Positions 53,745 to 63,290 of a stretch of DNA of 64,000 bases are shown here, one piece after another. Position 1 is the stretch's first letter; each line of letters starts with the position of its first letter. This DNA comes from PALSA-693 sp963780345 (GTDB taxonomy: Bacteria > Actinomycetota > Acidimicrobiia > Acidimicrobiales > Palsa-688), in assembly GCA_963780345.1 (NCBI GenBank), contig CAWABU010000002.1, forward strand, positions 62,001 to 126,000, read 5' to 3'. Both the position numbers and the translations under genes were made by a program. Under the pieces are notes generated by a model. It worked only from the letters and a program-made list of their open reading frames with translations, had not been told where the DNA came from and did not search any database.

Positions 53745-55177
53745 GGTTCTCCGGTCTGTTGATCGTGGCTTGCTGCTGGTGATTCTGATGATTCTGATGA
53801 TTCTGGTGATTCTGGTGATTCTGGGGAATCTGCCGGGTCGGTGGTATGGGTGTCTGGCGAGCCATCAGGCTCGGACTCGAGCTCGAGAAGGGCCCGGTCG
53901 ATGGGCTGGCCGTCGGAGTCAACTACCTCGACATGGTCGACGAGCCACTCCAACGCCTTGTTTTTCTTCCAGTCTGAGCGTACCGCGGGCATCTGGTCTG
54001 CGCGCTCGAGGTTGCGTCGCAACTCGGCCGGTTTTACCTGAAACGACTGGGCCAGGCGCTCGATCTCGGCGTCCATGTCCGACTCCGTCGGCTCGAAGTG
54101 CTCGGCTTCGGCGACGGCACGCAGGGCCAGATCGGCTTTGACGGACTGAGTCGCTCCCTCCCGCAGGCCGGCCGCGACCTGCCCCTCGGTCTGCCCGGTG
54201 GCCTCCAGGTACTGGGCCAGGGTGGCGCGCTGCTGCTCGAGGCGGTGCCCGAGGTCGTGCATCCGGCGCTCGACCTCGGCGTCAACGAGGGGCGCCGGTG
54301 GATCGACGTCGACCAGCTGAACGAGGGCGTCGACGGCCCCGTTGCGCAGCGCCATGGCCGCCTGGATCCGTTTGATCAACTCGGTGCGCTTGCGGATGTC
54401 GGCCCGCAACTCCTCGATGGTGTCGAACTCCGACGCTTCCGAGGCCCACTCGTCGGCGACCTCGGGAAGGACCTTCTCCTTGATGTCCTTGACCAGCACC
54501 TTGAGCTGGACCGGGCCGTCGGGCAGGTCGGCATCGAAGGCCAGAATGTCGCCGAGGCGAGCGCCGCGCAGGTTGTCATCCAGCTCGGGCAGCACGGTCC
54601 CGCTCCCCAGCTCATAGAGAAAGTCGTCGGTCGTCACGGCGGGGATGTCCTCACCGTTCCGGGAGCCTTTGAGGTCGATGGTCAGATGATCGCCGTCTCG
54701 GGCCGGGCGCTCGACGGCCGAGAGCTCGGCGAAGTTGCCCCGCAGCCGATCGATCTGGGCGTCAACCTCCTCCTCGGTGCCGACCGGGCTCGGGATCTCC
54801 ACCCGCAGTCCGTCGTAGCCGGCCAGGTGCAGGTGGGGCCGCACTTCCACCACCGCGTCGAACGCTACCGGTCCGGACTCCTGACCTGCGGTGATGTCGA
54901 TCTCCGGCGGTGCGATGGCGTCGACTTCATGCTCGCGAAGGGCCTGCGAGTAGTAGTCGGGCAGGGCGTCGCGGAGGGCCTCGTTTCTCCCGGTCTCCTT
55001 ACCCAGTCGGGCTTCCAGGATGCGTCGAGGGGCCTTGCCGGGCCGAAACCCCGGGATCCTGACCTCCCGGGCGATCCTCCGGAACGCGGCGTCGACGGCC
55101 TTCTCGAACTCCTGCTCCTCGACCTCGACGCTCAGCTTGACCTTGTTGCCCTCGAGGGGCTCGACGACGGCTCTCAT
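53741..55177 (-). CDS. tig: Trigger factor
   Basis: Ribosome-bound chaperone of 478 aa. The ribosome-docking signature is GFRPGKAPRRILEARLG near residue 45. The FKBP-type prolyl isomerase domain (DGDHLTIDLKGSRNGEDI, about 155-240) and the helical C-terminal arms follow. ATG 55177 (MRAVVEPLEGNKVKLSVEVE) gives the normal N-terminus; the upstream ORF extension covers the tRNA. The last 45 residues are acidic Ser/Pro/Glu repeats encoded by a short tandem repeat. It leads the tig-clpP-clpX operon. Confidence 0.95.
   Translation of the reverse strand: MRAVVEPLEGNKVKLSVEVEEQEFEKAVDAAFRRIAREVRIPGFRPGKAPRRILEARLGKETGRNEALRDALPDYYSQALREHEVDAIAPPEIDITAGQESGPVAFDAVVEVRPHLHLAGYDGLRVEIPSPVGTEEEVDAQIDRLRGNFAELSAVERPARDGDHLTIDLKGSRNGEDIPAVTTDDFLYELGSGTVLPELDDNLRGARLGDILAFDADLPDGPVQLKVLVKDIKEKVLPEVADEWASEASEFDTIEELRADIRKRTELIKRIQAAMALRNGAVDALVQLVDVDPPAPLVDAEVERRMHDLGHRLEQQRATLAQYLEATGQTEGQVAAGLREGATQSVKADLALRAVAEAEHFEPTESDMDAEIERLAQSFQVKPAELRRNLERADQMPAVRSDWKKNKALEWLVDHVEVVDSDGQPIDRALLELESEPDGSPDTHTTDPADSPESPESPESSESSESPAASHDQQTGEP
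53781..53826. repeat. Short GATTCTGRT tandem repeat in tig 3' end
   Basis: GATTCTGATGATTCTGATG and further GATTCTGGT units (9-12 bp) encode the SPESPESSESS tail of trigger factor on the minus strand. About five units, the clearest local AT-rich patch in the block. Confidence 0.7.
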
Positions 55178-55356
55178 AGAGAAACGGAAGTCTAGGGGGC
55201 GGGGGGGACCGACGGCGGCGGGCGCACAAGTCGATAGCCACGGCCCCGGGCCTGCTCGTCGCCCGACGCCGCCGGGTCCCAGCCCGACGCGCCGACAAGG
55301 GCGGACGGCCGGCCCGGGACTCGTAGACTGGCAGATGCAGTCAAGATGCACGAGGC

Positions 55357-55428
55357 CGGGGAGTAGCGCAGCGGAAGCGCACCTGCTTTGGGAGCAGGAG
55401 GTCGGGGGTTCGAATCCCCCCTCCCCGA
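55357..55428 (+). tRNA. tRNA-Pro (anticodon TGG)
   Basis: Cloverleaf of 72 nt. The acceptor arms CGGGGAG and CTCCCCG pair fully. The anticodon stem CCTGC/GCAGG encloses loop TTTGGGA with anticodon TGG. The T arm GGGGGTTCGAATCCCCC is perfect. CCA is not encoded. It is upstream of and antiparallel to tig. Confidence 0.95.
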
Positions 55429-55461
55429 CAGAGGCCCAGGGACAGCCAAGGAGGCCGGGAG

Positions 55462-55653
55462 GTGGTCGTCAACACAGAGTTCAAGGTGATCCGGCTGAGC
55501 CGGCAAACTGACCCTTCAACGTGGGAGCAGCAGCTCAACGAGGCGGCCGCAGACGGCTTCGAGTGGGTACAGGCGGTCGCCGGCATCGACGGCGACACCT
55601 ACGCGGTCATGCGTCGGGCCCCTACCGGCCGCGGCCGAATCATGCCGCTGTAG
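55462..55653 (+). CDS. Small conserved-looking protein between two tRNAs (DUF4177-like)
   Basis: 63-aa protein from GTG 55462, well supported by AAGGAGG at 55449-55455. The sequence EFKVIRLSRQTDPSTWEQQL followed by EAAADGFEWVQAVAGIDGD resembles the DUF4177 pattern, a short strand-helix-strand protein with a central GWE/FEW. No enzymatic motif is visible and the function is unknown. Confidence 0.6.
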   Translation: MVVNTEFKVIRLSRQTDPSTWEQQLNEAAADGFEWVQAVAGIDGDTYAVMRRAPTGRGRIMPL

Positions 55654-55716
55654 TCACGCGCCGGCATCTCGGGCGGTAGCGGTCCGGCCGCCGCCCGCTA
55701 CTCTGGCGTCGGAACT

Positions 55717-55787
55717 GCGGGCGTAGCTCAACGGCAGAGCCTCTGCCTTCCAAGCAGATGGTGCGGGTTCGACTCCCGTCGCCCGCT
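55717..55787 (+). tRNA. tRNA-Gly (anticodon TCC)
   Basis: 71-nt cloverleaf. Acceptor arms GCGGGCG/CGCCCGC, anticodon stem TCTGC/GCAGA with loop CTTCCAA (anticodon TCC), T arm CGGGTTCGACTCCCG. CCA is not encoded. Confidence 0.95.
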
Positions 55788-55813
55788 CGACGGTCCTCCG
55801 TTTTGCCGAACCG

Positions 55814-57943
55814 ATGACGGTGCCTCGATACGACCGACGCTGGAGGCGGCTGCTATTCGGCCTGCTCCCGCTCACCTGCCTGGTCGCGGTCCCGCTAGCC
55901 GGCGGGTTCGCCGGGGCAGAGCCGCGGGGCCGGTCGGCTCCCCCGGTGACCTTGATCTGGTCGACGCTTTCCCCGCCGACCAACCCCCCGGCGCTCGCTT
56001 TCGCCTCCGCCGTTTATGACAGCGACAGCAAAACCGTGGTCCTCTTCGGAGGAGTCAAGCCTGACGGTGGCCTCTCCAGCGATACCTGGGTCTGGGACGG
56101 TTCGACCTGGACCGACCACCCCGGGTCGGAGGTCCAGGCTCCGCCGGCCCGGGAGATGGCATCCATGGCCTTCGACGCCAAGCTCCACCAGCTGATCCTT
56201 TTCGGTGGTGAGGGAAGCGGCGGCCGATTGCTCAGCGACACCTGGGCGTGGAACGGCGCCTCCTGGTACGACGAGTCGGACCGGACCACTGGTGCCGGGC
56301 CGAGCGCCCGGGCGGACGCGGCCATGGCGTACGACAGCGCCGGCGACCTGGTGCTGTTCGGCGGCGTCGGCGGGGTCGGCGGCGTCGGTGGCGTCGGCAG
56401 GGCCGGCGGTGATGCCAACCCGTCCGGAGCGGCGGCCAGCCCGGATCCGACGGCCAGCCCGGATCCGACGGCCAGCCCGGATCCGACGGCCAGCCCGGAT
56501 CCGACGGCCAGCCCGGATCCGACGGCCAGCCCGGATCGGCCGGCCAGCCCGGATCGGACGGCCAGCCCGATTCCGAAATCAGCCGGGGTGCCGGCTCCCG
56601 CGCCGACATCGTCGACCACCTCCTCGGTCTCGTCCACCACCGCTCCAGGCGCGGCGACCACTGTCGTCACCGCGGCTACCGACGCCACGATTCGGCGCGA
56701 CGCCAGGAAGACCGGGACTACTCGGTCGCACCGGCCGCCGGGCTCCCGCGCTCCCGTGGCCTCCTCGATGACCGCCCCGGCCCCCCACCAGCGGGCTCAG
56801 GATGTTGCGCTTCAAGCCCCTTCGGCCACCACCCGGCTCGTGGCGGTCGCGTCCGCGTCGACCACGTTGCTCGGCGACACCTGGCTGTGGACGGCCGACG
56901 GTTGGACCGCCGCGCCGAGCACCGGACCGACGGCTCGCACCGGGGCCGCCCTGGGTTTCGACCCGACCCTGAACGTCACCGTGTTGTTCGGCGGAGAGTC
57001 CGCCGGTGTGCACCCGGGTTCGTTCAAGGCCATGGCGGACACCTGGGTCTGGAACGGGCAGGCATGGGATCAGCGGGTCCTGGCGGCGGCCCCCCCGGCG
57101 CGGGAAGGCGCCGATATGGCCGCTGACGCGTCCATTGGTGGCCTCGTCTTGTTCGGTGGATCCGGAAACAGTGGGGATCTCAGCGACACCTGGATCTGGA
57201 ACGGCCGGAACTGGGCTCGGGCCCACACCACCGGCTCCCTGTCTCCCCGGGCGGGTGCGGCCACCGCGTTCGACGGAGCCACAGCGAAGGTGCTGGTCTT
57301 TGGCGGGATCGGCCCCCGCGGCGTGGCCCGCGACGATACGGTCATCCTCAGCGAAACCGCGCCGGTCGCACTTTCGGGTGGGGCGGGCGGCCAGTCACCA
57401 TCCTCCTCAACGTCACCGACTTCGACGAGGCCCCCCGGTTCGACGACGCAACCCGCGGGAAATGCGGCCAAGACCGGAGTCGCCCCATCCCAGTCGACCG
57501 CCTCGCCGCCCGGGCATCCCGGGCTCCGCTCCACCCATCAGTCGCTTTCGTTACTCCATCCGCTGCACCGGGGCGACCTGGTGACACTCACCGGCGGCGG
57601 CTTCGCGTCCAGAGCGTCCGTGACGATCTCGTTTCGCTCGCAGCCCGTGAAGGTCGGGAAAGCGGTCGCCAATGACCTGGGCGAGTTCAGGGCCACGGTT
57701 GCCGTGCCGAACTCTGCCTCTGGCGGCCTCCACCGTTTTGAAGCGTCGGGCCGGGGTCCCACGGGCCCCGTCTCCGAGCTCATCGCAACCGTCAAGATCG
57801 TCGGCGTCCCGGATTCGGCTCAGACCTCCTCCATCGAGCAGCGCGTCGTGCTCACGGGCATCGCGCTGCTGATCCCGGGCCTCACCTGGATGGCACTGGT
57901 GGTGATGGGGCGGGTGCGGAGGCACCGGGCCGTGCTCGGCTAG
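55814..57943 (+). CDS. Secreted Kelch-repeat surface protein with membrane anchor
   Basis: Exported protein of 709 aa. The signal peptide (LLFGLLPLTCLVAVPLAGGFAGA) is near residues 13-35. Kelch-type blades recur (VVLFGGVKPDGGLSSDTWVW, ILFGGEGSGG, LFGGSGNSGDLSDTWIW), each with LFGG and DTW.W. Together they form a beta-propeller interrupted by a long low-complexity insert with eight SPDPTA-like hexapeptides (about 213-258) and a Thr/Ser/Ala linker. Near residues 575-665 an Ig-like domain (GDLVTLTGGGFASRASVTI) precedes a C-terminal helix and basic end. It probably acts in surface adhesion or ligand binding; the partner is unknown. Confidence 0.75.
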   Translation: MTVPRYDRRWRRLLFGLLPLTCLVAVPLAGGFAGAEPRGRSAPPVTLIWSTLSPPTNPPALAFASAVYDSDSKTVVLFGGVKPDGGLSSDTWVWDGSTWTDHPGSEVQAPPAREMASMAFDAKLHQLILFGGEGSGGRLLSDTWAWNGASWYDESDRTTGAGPSARADAAMAYDSAGDLVLFGGVGGVGGVGGVGRAGGDANPSGAAASPDPTASPDPTASPDPTASPDPTASPDPTASPDRPASPDRTASPIPKSAGVPAPAPTSSTTSSVSSTTAPGAATTVVTAATDATIRRDARKTGTTRSHRPPGSRAPVASSMTAPAPHQRAQDVALQAPSATTRLVAVASASTTLLGDTWLWTADGWTAAPSTGPTARTGAALGFDPTLNVTVLFGGESAGVHPGSFKAMADTWVWNGQAWDQRVLAAAPPAREGADMAADASIGGLVLFGGSGNSGDLSDTWIWNGRNWARAHTTGSLSPRAGAATAFDGATAKVLVFGGIGPRGVARDDTVILSETAPVALSGGAGGQSPSSSTSPTSTRPPGSTTQPAGNAAKTGVAPSQSTASPPGHPGLRSTHQSLSLLHPLHRGDLVTLTGGGFASRASVTISFRSQPVKVGKAVANDLGEFRATVAVPNSASGGLHRFEASGRGPTGPVSELIATVKIVGVPDSAQTSSIEQRVVLTGIALLIPGLTWMALVVMGRVRRHRAVLG
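56437..56580. repeat. 18-bp tandem repeat in Kelch protein gene
   Basis: AGCCCGGATCCGACGGCC units: five identical copies beginning with GGATCCGA at 56443, 56461, 56479, 56497 and 56515, then three variants at 56533, 56551 and 56569. They encode the SPDPTA hexapeptide series. The identity of the first five suggests recent expansion. Confidence 0.88.
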
Positions 57944-57994
57944 AGGCTCAGGTACCGGGTGGGATAGGTCCGAACGGGCCGCTCCGGGCGGCGG

Positions 57995-58636
57995 TCAGCC
58001 GGCGAGCTGGCGAAGACCGGTCACGTCGAGCACCCGGATGCGGCGACGGGCCAGGTCCACCATGCCGGCCGCCTCAGCGGCGCGCAGGGCCCGATTGACG
58101 GTGGGCCGGGTGCAGCCGGCCATCGATGCGATCTCCTGCTGGGTCAGCGGTATGGCGCCGTCGCCGTACAGACTCGCGGCGTCCGCGACTCGGCGCAACA
58201 CCCGCGTCGGGGCGGGCACGAACAGGGCCTCGACGAGCTGGTCGGTGAGCCGAAGCACTCGAGCGGTCAGAAGGCCCACCATGATTCGGTCCAGAATCGG
58301 ATCGTCACCGCGGAGCGCAACAAATGCATCCCTTGACAGGAAGAGCGTCTCGACCGGCTCCAGGGCGATGGCCGAGGCTGAGCGGCGACCACCCGGTACC
58401 AGTAGCGACTGTTCGCCGACGGTTTCCCCCGGACCCGACACCGTCAAACAGGCCTCTTCGCCAGTGGGCGTCGAGATCTGGATCATCACCCGCCCGGACC
58501 GGATCAGATGCATTCCGTCGCTGATGTTCCCGTGGTAGAAGAGGGCCTGACGGCGAGCGAACCGGCGCCTGACGGAACGGCGGAGAATCTCTTCGCGCTG
58601 TTCCGGTTCGAGGTTGGCGAGAAGGCTGACCTCCAT
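57995..58636 (-). CDS. Crp/Fnr family transcriptional regulator
   Basis: 213-aa regulator from ATG 58636 (MEVSLLANLEPEQREEILRR). The N-terminal cyclic-nucleotide-binding barrel shows RRQALFYHGNISDGMHLIRS, VSGPGETVGEQSLLV and RRSASAIALEPVETLFL. The C-terminal helix-turn-helix is IPLTQQEIASMAGCTRPTVN, the usual Crp recognition helix region. No cysteine cluster for iron-sulphur binding is seen, so it is Crp-like rather than Fnr. Effector and targets unknown. Convergent with the Kelch gene. Confidence 0.88.
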   Translation of the reverse strand: MEVSLLANLEPEQREEILRRSVRRRFARRQALFYHGNISDGMHLIRSGRVMIQISTPTGEEACLTVSGPGETVGEQSLLVPGGRRSASAIALEPVETLFLSRDAFVALRGDDPILDRIMVGLLTARVLRLTDQLVEALFVPAPTRVLRRVADAASLYGDGAIPLTQQEIASMAGCTRPTVNRALRAAEAAGMVDLARRRIRVLDVTGLRQLAG

Positions 58637-58815
58637 CAGGTCGTGAGCGTATCGACGACGGGCCCGCTTCAGCAGAACACCCTCCCGGCTGTCGCGGATG
58701 GCTGAGCCCTGGTCTGATAACGCGGGGAGCGGCCGCGAGCACGGCCGCCTTCGAAGGCCTATCCGGAGTCGCGGCCCGTGTCGGCGCGGCATAAACCCTG
58801 GTCAGATCGCATGTG

Positions 58816-58889
58816 CGCCCCCGGCAGGACTCGAACCTGCGACCCGCTGCTTAGAAGGCAGATGCTCTATCCAACTGAGCTACGGGGGC
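58816..58889 (-). tRNA. tRNA-Arg (anticodon TCT)
   Basis: 74-nt cloverleaf on the minus strand. Acceptor arms GCCCCCG/CGGGGGC, D arm TAGCTCAGTTGGATAGAGC, anticodon loop CTTCTAA (anticodon TCT), T arm GCAGGTTCGAGTCCTGC. CCA is not encoded. Confidence 0.95.
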
Positions 58890-58971
58890 TGGAATAGCCC
58901 TCGGGACACTTCACTTTATCGTGGGCGGGCTGGCGCGGGGCCTGACCGGCGTCGCCGCTCCGAGCCGCCGG

Positions 58972-59706
58972 TCAGGCCTGCCACGGGGCCGGGGTCCGGG
59001 CGGCGAGAACGGCCGAGAGGGCGACGACCGCCATCAGCCCCGCGGCGAGGCCGAGCGCAGCTGCGGGGCTGGCGTGCAGGACCAGAAGGGCGCCGACCAC
59101 CGCCCCGCCCAGCATTGTCAGCACGGCCAGCAAACGCCGGAGGACCACACCTGGACGGGCGGCCCGCACATCGGCGGCGATGCCGGTCAGGGTCATGGTC
59201 AACACGGTCGTCGTGAGATCGGGGACCGCCAGGCGGCGAACCACGGCGTTTTGAAGGCCCAGTGCGATCGCCGCCGTAATCGCAATGGCATCCTTGACCT
59301 GCCCGTCGAAGGGCGTGGCCGCGACCGCCGAGATGATCAACGCGGCCACGAGGAACGCCAGTTCGACCACGGACGAGTCCCGGAACAGCGTGGCGCGGTT
59401 GGAGTCGTGCCGTCCGATGGCCAGGCCACCCCCGTAGGCACCGATGAGGAAGCCGGCGAGCGCAAACAATGAGGCGCTGAGCGAGAACCCGGGCGCTCCG
59501 GCGATAGCGAATCCCACAAAGACCACGTTGCCTGTCATGTTGGCGACGAACACCCGGCCCAGGCTCAGGATGCTGACGGCATCGACGGTGCCGGTCACGA
59601 CGGTCAGGATCAGCAGGAGCGCCGGAAGGGGACCATGCTTTGGATCGACGATGAGTGCCTTCCACCCGTGGCCTCGCCCTGCAGAAGGCTGACCCGGTTC
59701 GGTCAT
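58972..59706 (-). CDS. DUF1275 (YoaK) family membrane protein
   Basis: 244-aa protein with six predicted membrane helices. The family-typical segment GTVDAVSILSLGRVFVANMTGNVVFVG is in the first helix pair. GLQNAVVRRLAVPDLTTTVLTMTLTG is the second conserved block. DUF1275 members have no established function. The gene is 83 bases upstream of nothing on its strand but follows the sigma factor gene, possibly co-transcribed. Confidence 0.88.
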   Translation of the reverse strand: MTEPGQPSAGRGHGWKALIVDPKHGPLPALLLILTVVTGTVDAVSILSLGRVFVANMTGNVVFVGFAIAGAPGFSLSASLFALAGFLIGAYGGGLAIGRHDSNRATLFRDSSVVELAFLVAALIISAVAATPFDGQVKDAIAITAAIALGLQNAVVRRLAVPDLTTTVLTMTLTGIAADVRAARPGVVLRRLLAVLTMLGGAVVGALLVLHASPAAALGLAAGLMAVVALSAVLAARTPAPWQA

Positions 59707-59789
59707 CGGCGGCTCATGGGCAACTCCTCACGACGGCCGCCTTCCCCCTCGGCTCGCCCGGAAGCTCGAACCCGGCTCTGGATGGGTGG

Positions 59790-60725
<936 letters not shown>

Positions 60726-60803
60726 GACCGCGTCAACGTCCGGGCCGACGCGGATATGCCCGCCGCGTCGCACCTTTGCCGTGTGGCACACTGAGGGGCC
60801 CGC

Positions 60804-60881
60804 GGTGGCCGTAGCTCAGTTGGTTAGAGCGCCAGGTTGTGGCCCTGGAGGTCGGGGGTTCAAGTCCCCTCGGTCACCCCA
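60804..60881 (+). tRNA. tRNA-His (anticodon GTG)
   Basis: Acceptor GTGGCCG/CGGTCAC preceded by the extra G at 60804 pairing with the discriminator C, the tRNA-His hallmark. Anticodon stem CCAGG/CCTGG with loop TTGTGGC (anticodon GTG). T arm GGGGGTTCAAGTCCCC. The 3' CCA is encoded at 60879-60881. Confidence 0.95.
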
Positions 60882-60924
60882 CCGCACCCCCGGCTGCGAT
60901 CGGGGTAGGGTTGCCGGTCGGCCC

Positions 60925-60999
60925 GCGCCTCTAGCTCAACGGCAGAGCAACGGACTCTTAATCCGCAGGTTCCGGGTTCGAATCCCGGGGGGCGCACCA
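60925..60999 (+). tRNA. tRNA-Lys (anticodon CTT)
   Basis: Acceptor GCGCCTC/GGGGCGC (one T-G pair), D arm TAGCTCAACGGCAGAGC, anticodon loop CTCTTAA (anticodon CTT), T arm CCGGGTTCGAATCCCGG. Discriminator A and an encoded CCA end at 60999. It follows tRNA-His by 43 bases. Confidence 0.93.
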
Positions 61000-61069
61000 C
61001 CAAACCGCTCACCAGGACGCAGCCCGCTCGCCTGCCGTCAACCAGGGGTGTGGTGCCGGAGAGAGACCA

Positions 61070-61492
61070 TCATCGTCGCTCCTCTCGCTCCGCCGTCCAG
61101 GCCCGCCCGGCCGAGAGGGCCTGCTCAGGTGTGGGCGCATGCGCACCCTGGCGGCGGACGTCGAGTTGTCGCTCGATCTCCGTGTCGGTGGCCCCCCTGT
61201 CGGCCAAGTAGCGGCCGAAGCCTTCGAGATCCCGACGGAAGCACAGGGCGAGGCCTTCCGTGGCGTCAGTGACGACCTCTGTCGTGAGGGCACCGAATCC
61301 GCCAAAGACTCGTTCGACGTAGGCCCGGGCCTCGTCGTCACCCTCCCAGAGCAGGAGGATCGTCCGCGGTGACGTATCCAGGTACAGCCACCGGTGCAAG
61401 GTCAGACTCGCCGGCACCTGTCCCTGCCAGAGGGTGGCCAGGAACTCTCCGGTCAGGTTCGGGTCGGGTTGAAAGTGGGAGAGTTGAACCAT
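61070..61492 (-). CDS. Hypothetical protein, 140 aa
   Basis: Soluble protein beginning MVQLSHFQPDPNLTGEFLAT, chosen at ATG 61492 because GGAGG lies six bases upstream; the longer ORF runs into the cupin remnant. It has a ferredoxin-like alternation with TILLLWEGDDEARAYVERVF, then a helical C-terminus (TDTEIERQL). It resembles small dimeric alpha/beta-barrel proteins only in general outline. No family recognised. Confidence 0.6.
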   Translation of the reverse strand: MVQLSHFQPDPNLTGEFLATLWQGQVPASLTLHRWLYLDTSPRTILLLWEGDDEARAYVERVFGGFGALTTEVVTDATEGLALCFRRDLEGFGRYLADRGATDTEIERQLDVRRQGAHAPTPEQALSAGRAWTAEREERR

Positions 61493-61779
61493 GAGGTACC
61501 TCCGGGACAGCGACGCGGTGTGATCTGCCGACGACGTGGAGGCTAAGCGCACGCGCCGGCTGAGCGCTCCCGGTGGGAGTATCCGGGCTATCCCCGCAGA
61601 CCCGCCCCTGCGTGTCCTGTCGCACCTCGATCGAGCCAATCGCGGTAGGAGATCGCTCCGGATAGCTGGCGCGCCCACCACGGAGGTGAGTGTGGCCACC
61701 TGCATGGCTGCGTCTCTCGGGGGGACGAGGACCGGCGCGCCAGCTATCCCGAGAGGTCTCCGAGAAGGCAGGGACGACG
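61493..61779. other. Intergenic region with long inverted repeat
   Basis: About 290 bases between the 140-aa gene and the cupin remnant. Its main feature is the 20-bp inverted repeat listed at 61657-61754. No gene is supported. Confidence 0.5.
61657..61754. repeat. 20-bp inverted repeat (19/20 match) around a 58-base spacer
   Basis: GGATAGCTGGCGCGCC (61661-61676) is the exact reverse complement of 61735-61750. Four further outer bases match at three positions, giving 19 of 20. The arms flank 58 bases. This could be a small non-autonomous element or a regulator/transcript hairpin. Confidence 0.7.
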
Positions 61780-61977
61780 CAGGCTCAGACCAGCCTGAAT
61801 TCCTCCTGCGCAGATAGATACAGTCGCCCACTCTTAGTCGCTTGCGTTCATTGTCGGTAAATTCAAGTTCCAGGGCTCCTTTGAGAATCAAGTAGAAATA
61901 TTCACCCCGTGACTGCCACTGCTAATCCGATACATCGATGGTCCCGTCTGGCTCGAACGTCGTGATGTACCGGGACG
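61780..61977 (-). pseudogene. Cupin-domain protein remnant
   Basis: In one minus-strand frame the sequence reads YITTFEPDGTIDVSD, an in-frame TAG (61921-61923), then QWQSRGEYFYLILKGALELE and RLRVGDCIYLRRRNSGW. That is the second half of a cupin barrel (FLVLEGELEL...GDxxxxP-like). It has no start codon, an internal stop and lower GC than its surroundings, so it is a truncated pseudogene, perhaps transferred. The ATG-initiated downstream ORF is not a gene. Confidence 0.55.
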
Positions 61978-62119
61978 TCCGTTAGTCCTTTGACACATTT
62001 GTCGCCTACCGGGCGAGTTTTATGGCAAAAATCGAGCGCGGGGCGGGGCCGGACGACGCCCTCGAAGGGCATCCGTCGGCCGGGTGACGCCAGGCCGGTG
62101 GCGGCGAAGCCGGGATGGG

Positions 62120-62759
62120 TCAGCCAACGGCGACGAGCTCGTGGCCGCGCACGGTGAGGCTCTCACCGATTAGCCCCAGGAAGCCATCATCGGTGAGGCC
62201 CAAATCCCGGAATGTGGCGGCAGGGTCGCGGAACCAGATAGCCGCCATCCCGTCGAAGCTGCTCGATGACCCGGCCAGGGCCAAGTTGACCACGTACCGC
62301 ACGGCCGACGGAGTTCGCTCCACCGCGGCTTTCACGTTGGGCAGGTGAACGCCGAGCCAGTGCTCGTGGAACGCCTCGACACTGACGCCGGAGCGGCGTT
62401 TGGCGAAATAGCTGATCTTGAGATCGTCGCGGGTCGTTGGTGCGTCCACGTTGACGCGCTCGTCGGTCTGCAGCCGGATCGGCAGGCTGGCGACGAATCG
62501 GCTGAAACCGTCGCCATCGACGTTGGGCCCGGCGTTACGCCCGACCGTGTCATCGAAGTGCGCCCTGTCGCGGAAAGTGAGCTCGGCCATCCCGTCACAT
62601 TCCACGTCCGGCTGGTCGGGATCAAAGAAAGTGACCCGATATCCGACCGGGGTTGGTCAGCTCACGGACATGCGGCACGTGCTTGTGCTCCCAGGCGTCC
62701 ACGAGCGCTTCGTGGCTGATCCCGTCCCGTCGCTTGACAGCTACGATCCACTTGAGCAT
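62120..62759 (-). CDS. Tandem EthD-domain protein, one frameshift
   Basis: Protein of about 212 aa with two ferredoxin-like EthD copies. Copy 1 starts at ATG 62759: MLKWIVAVKRRDGISHEALV, DAWEHKHVPHVRELT. Copy 2: DDLKISYFAKRRSGVSVEAF, HEHWLGVHLPNVK, then FDGMAAIWFRDPAATFRDLG. Both share the KRR.G.S.EA....W...H.P.V pattern. The frame changes near 62655 (after TNPG), where a one-base indel restores VTFFDPDQPDVECDGMAEL. EthD-like proteins act as small dimeric barrels in degradation of organic compounds; the substrate here is unknown. Confidence 0.75.
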
Positions 62760-62801
62760 GGCAGCACCTCCCGCCGCGATGGTAATGCAGCCGTCGAGGG
62801 A

Positions 62802-63257
62802 TCACCCGGTGTCCGGCCGCTGGCGGGCATAAGTGTCGAGACGCCGGAGCTCCTCTTCGTAAATGCTCCGCAGCACACGCGGTGCGAATCGTCGTTCGAA
62901 GAAGCCTCCGATTCCAGATGCGCCCCGCCAGGTGGTGTCGATCTTCACCCGGGACGCGGCGCCGTCGGGCGTGACGGTGAAGGTCGTGACGGCGCTGGAG
63001 TTGATATCCGATTCGGTGAGTGTCCGCCCCGGCTCAGGTTCGGCTACCTGGGCGCGGTAAGCGCGGGTACGTCCCCCGGCGGTCAGCGTGTAAGCGATGA
63101 TGGTGCCGGCCCCAACGCCCCCGGATTCGACCCGGAAATCGGAGAAGGCCGGGGGGAGGAACTTCGGGTGGTGGGTCCGCATGTCGGTGAGGTAGCGGTA
63201 GACGGCGTCCGGCGGTGCGCTGACGGGCCCTTCGGCGGAGACGTGGATGGCAGCCAT
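62802..63257 (-). CDS. SRPBCC (START/Bet v1-like) family protein
   Basis: 151-aa protein from ATG 63257. AAIHVSAEGPVSAPPDAVYRYLTD is the usual first strand and helix of polyketide-cyclase-like SRPBCC domains. SRVKIDTTWRG and a long C-terminal helix (FAPRVLRSIYEEELRRLDTYA) complete the fold, which forms a hydrophobic pocket. It follows the EthD gene's promoter side by 43 bases on the same strand. Ligand unknown. Confidence 0.8.
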   Translation of the reverse strand: MAAIHVSAEGPVSAPPDAVYRYLTDMRTHHPKFLPPAFSDFRVESGGVGAGTIIAYTLTAGGRTRAYRAQVAEPEPGRTLTESDINSSAVTTFTVTPDGAASRVKIDTTWRGASGIGGFFERRFAPRVLRSIYEEELRRLDTYARQRPDTG

Positions 63258-63290
63258 CCCGACTTTCGTACCACAGGGTGGCGTCGGGTG

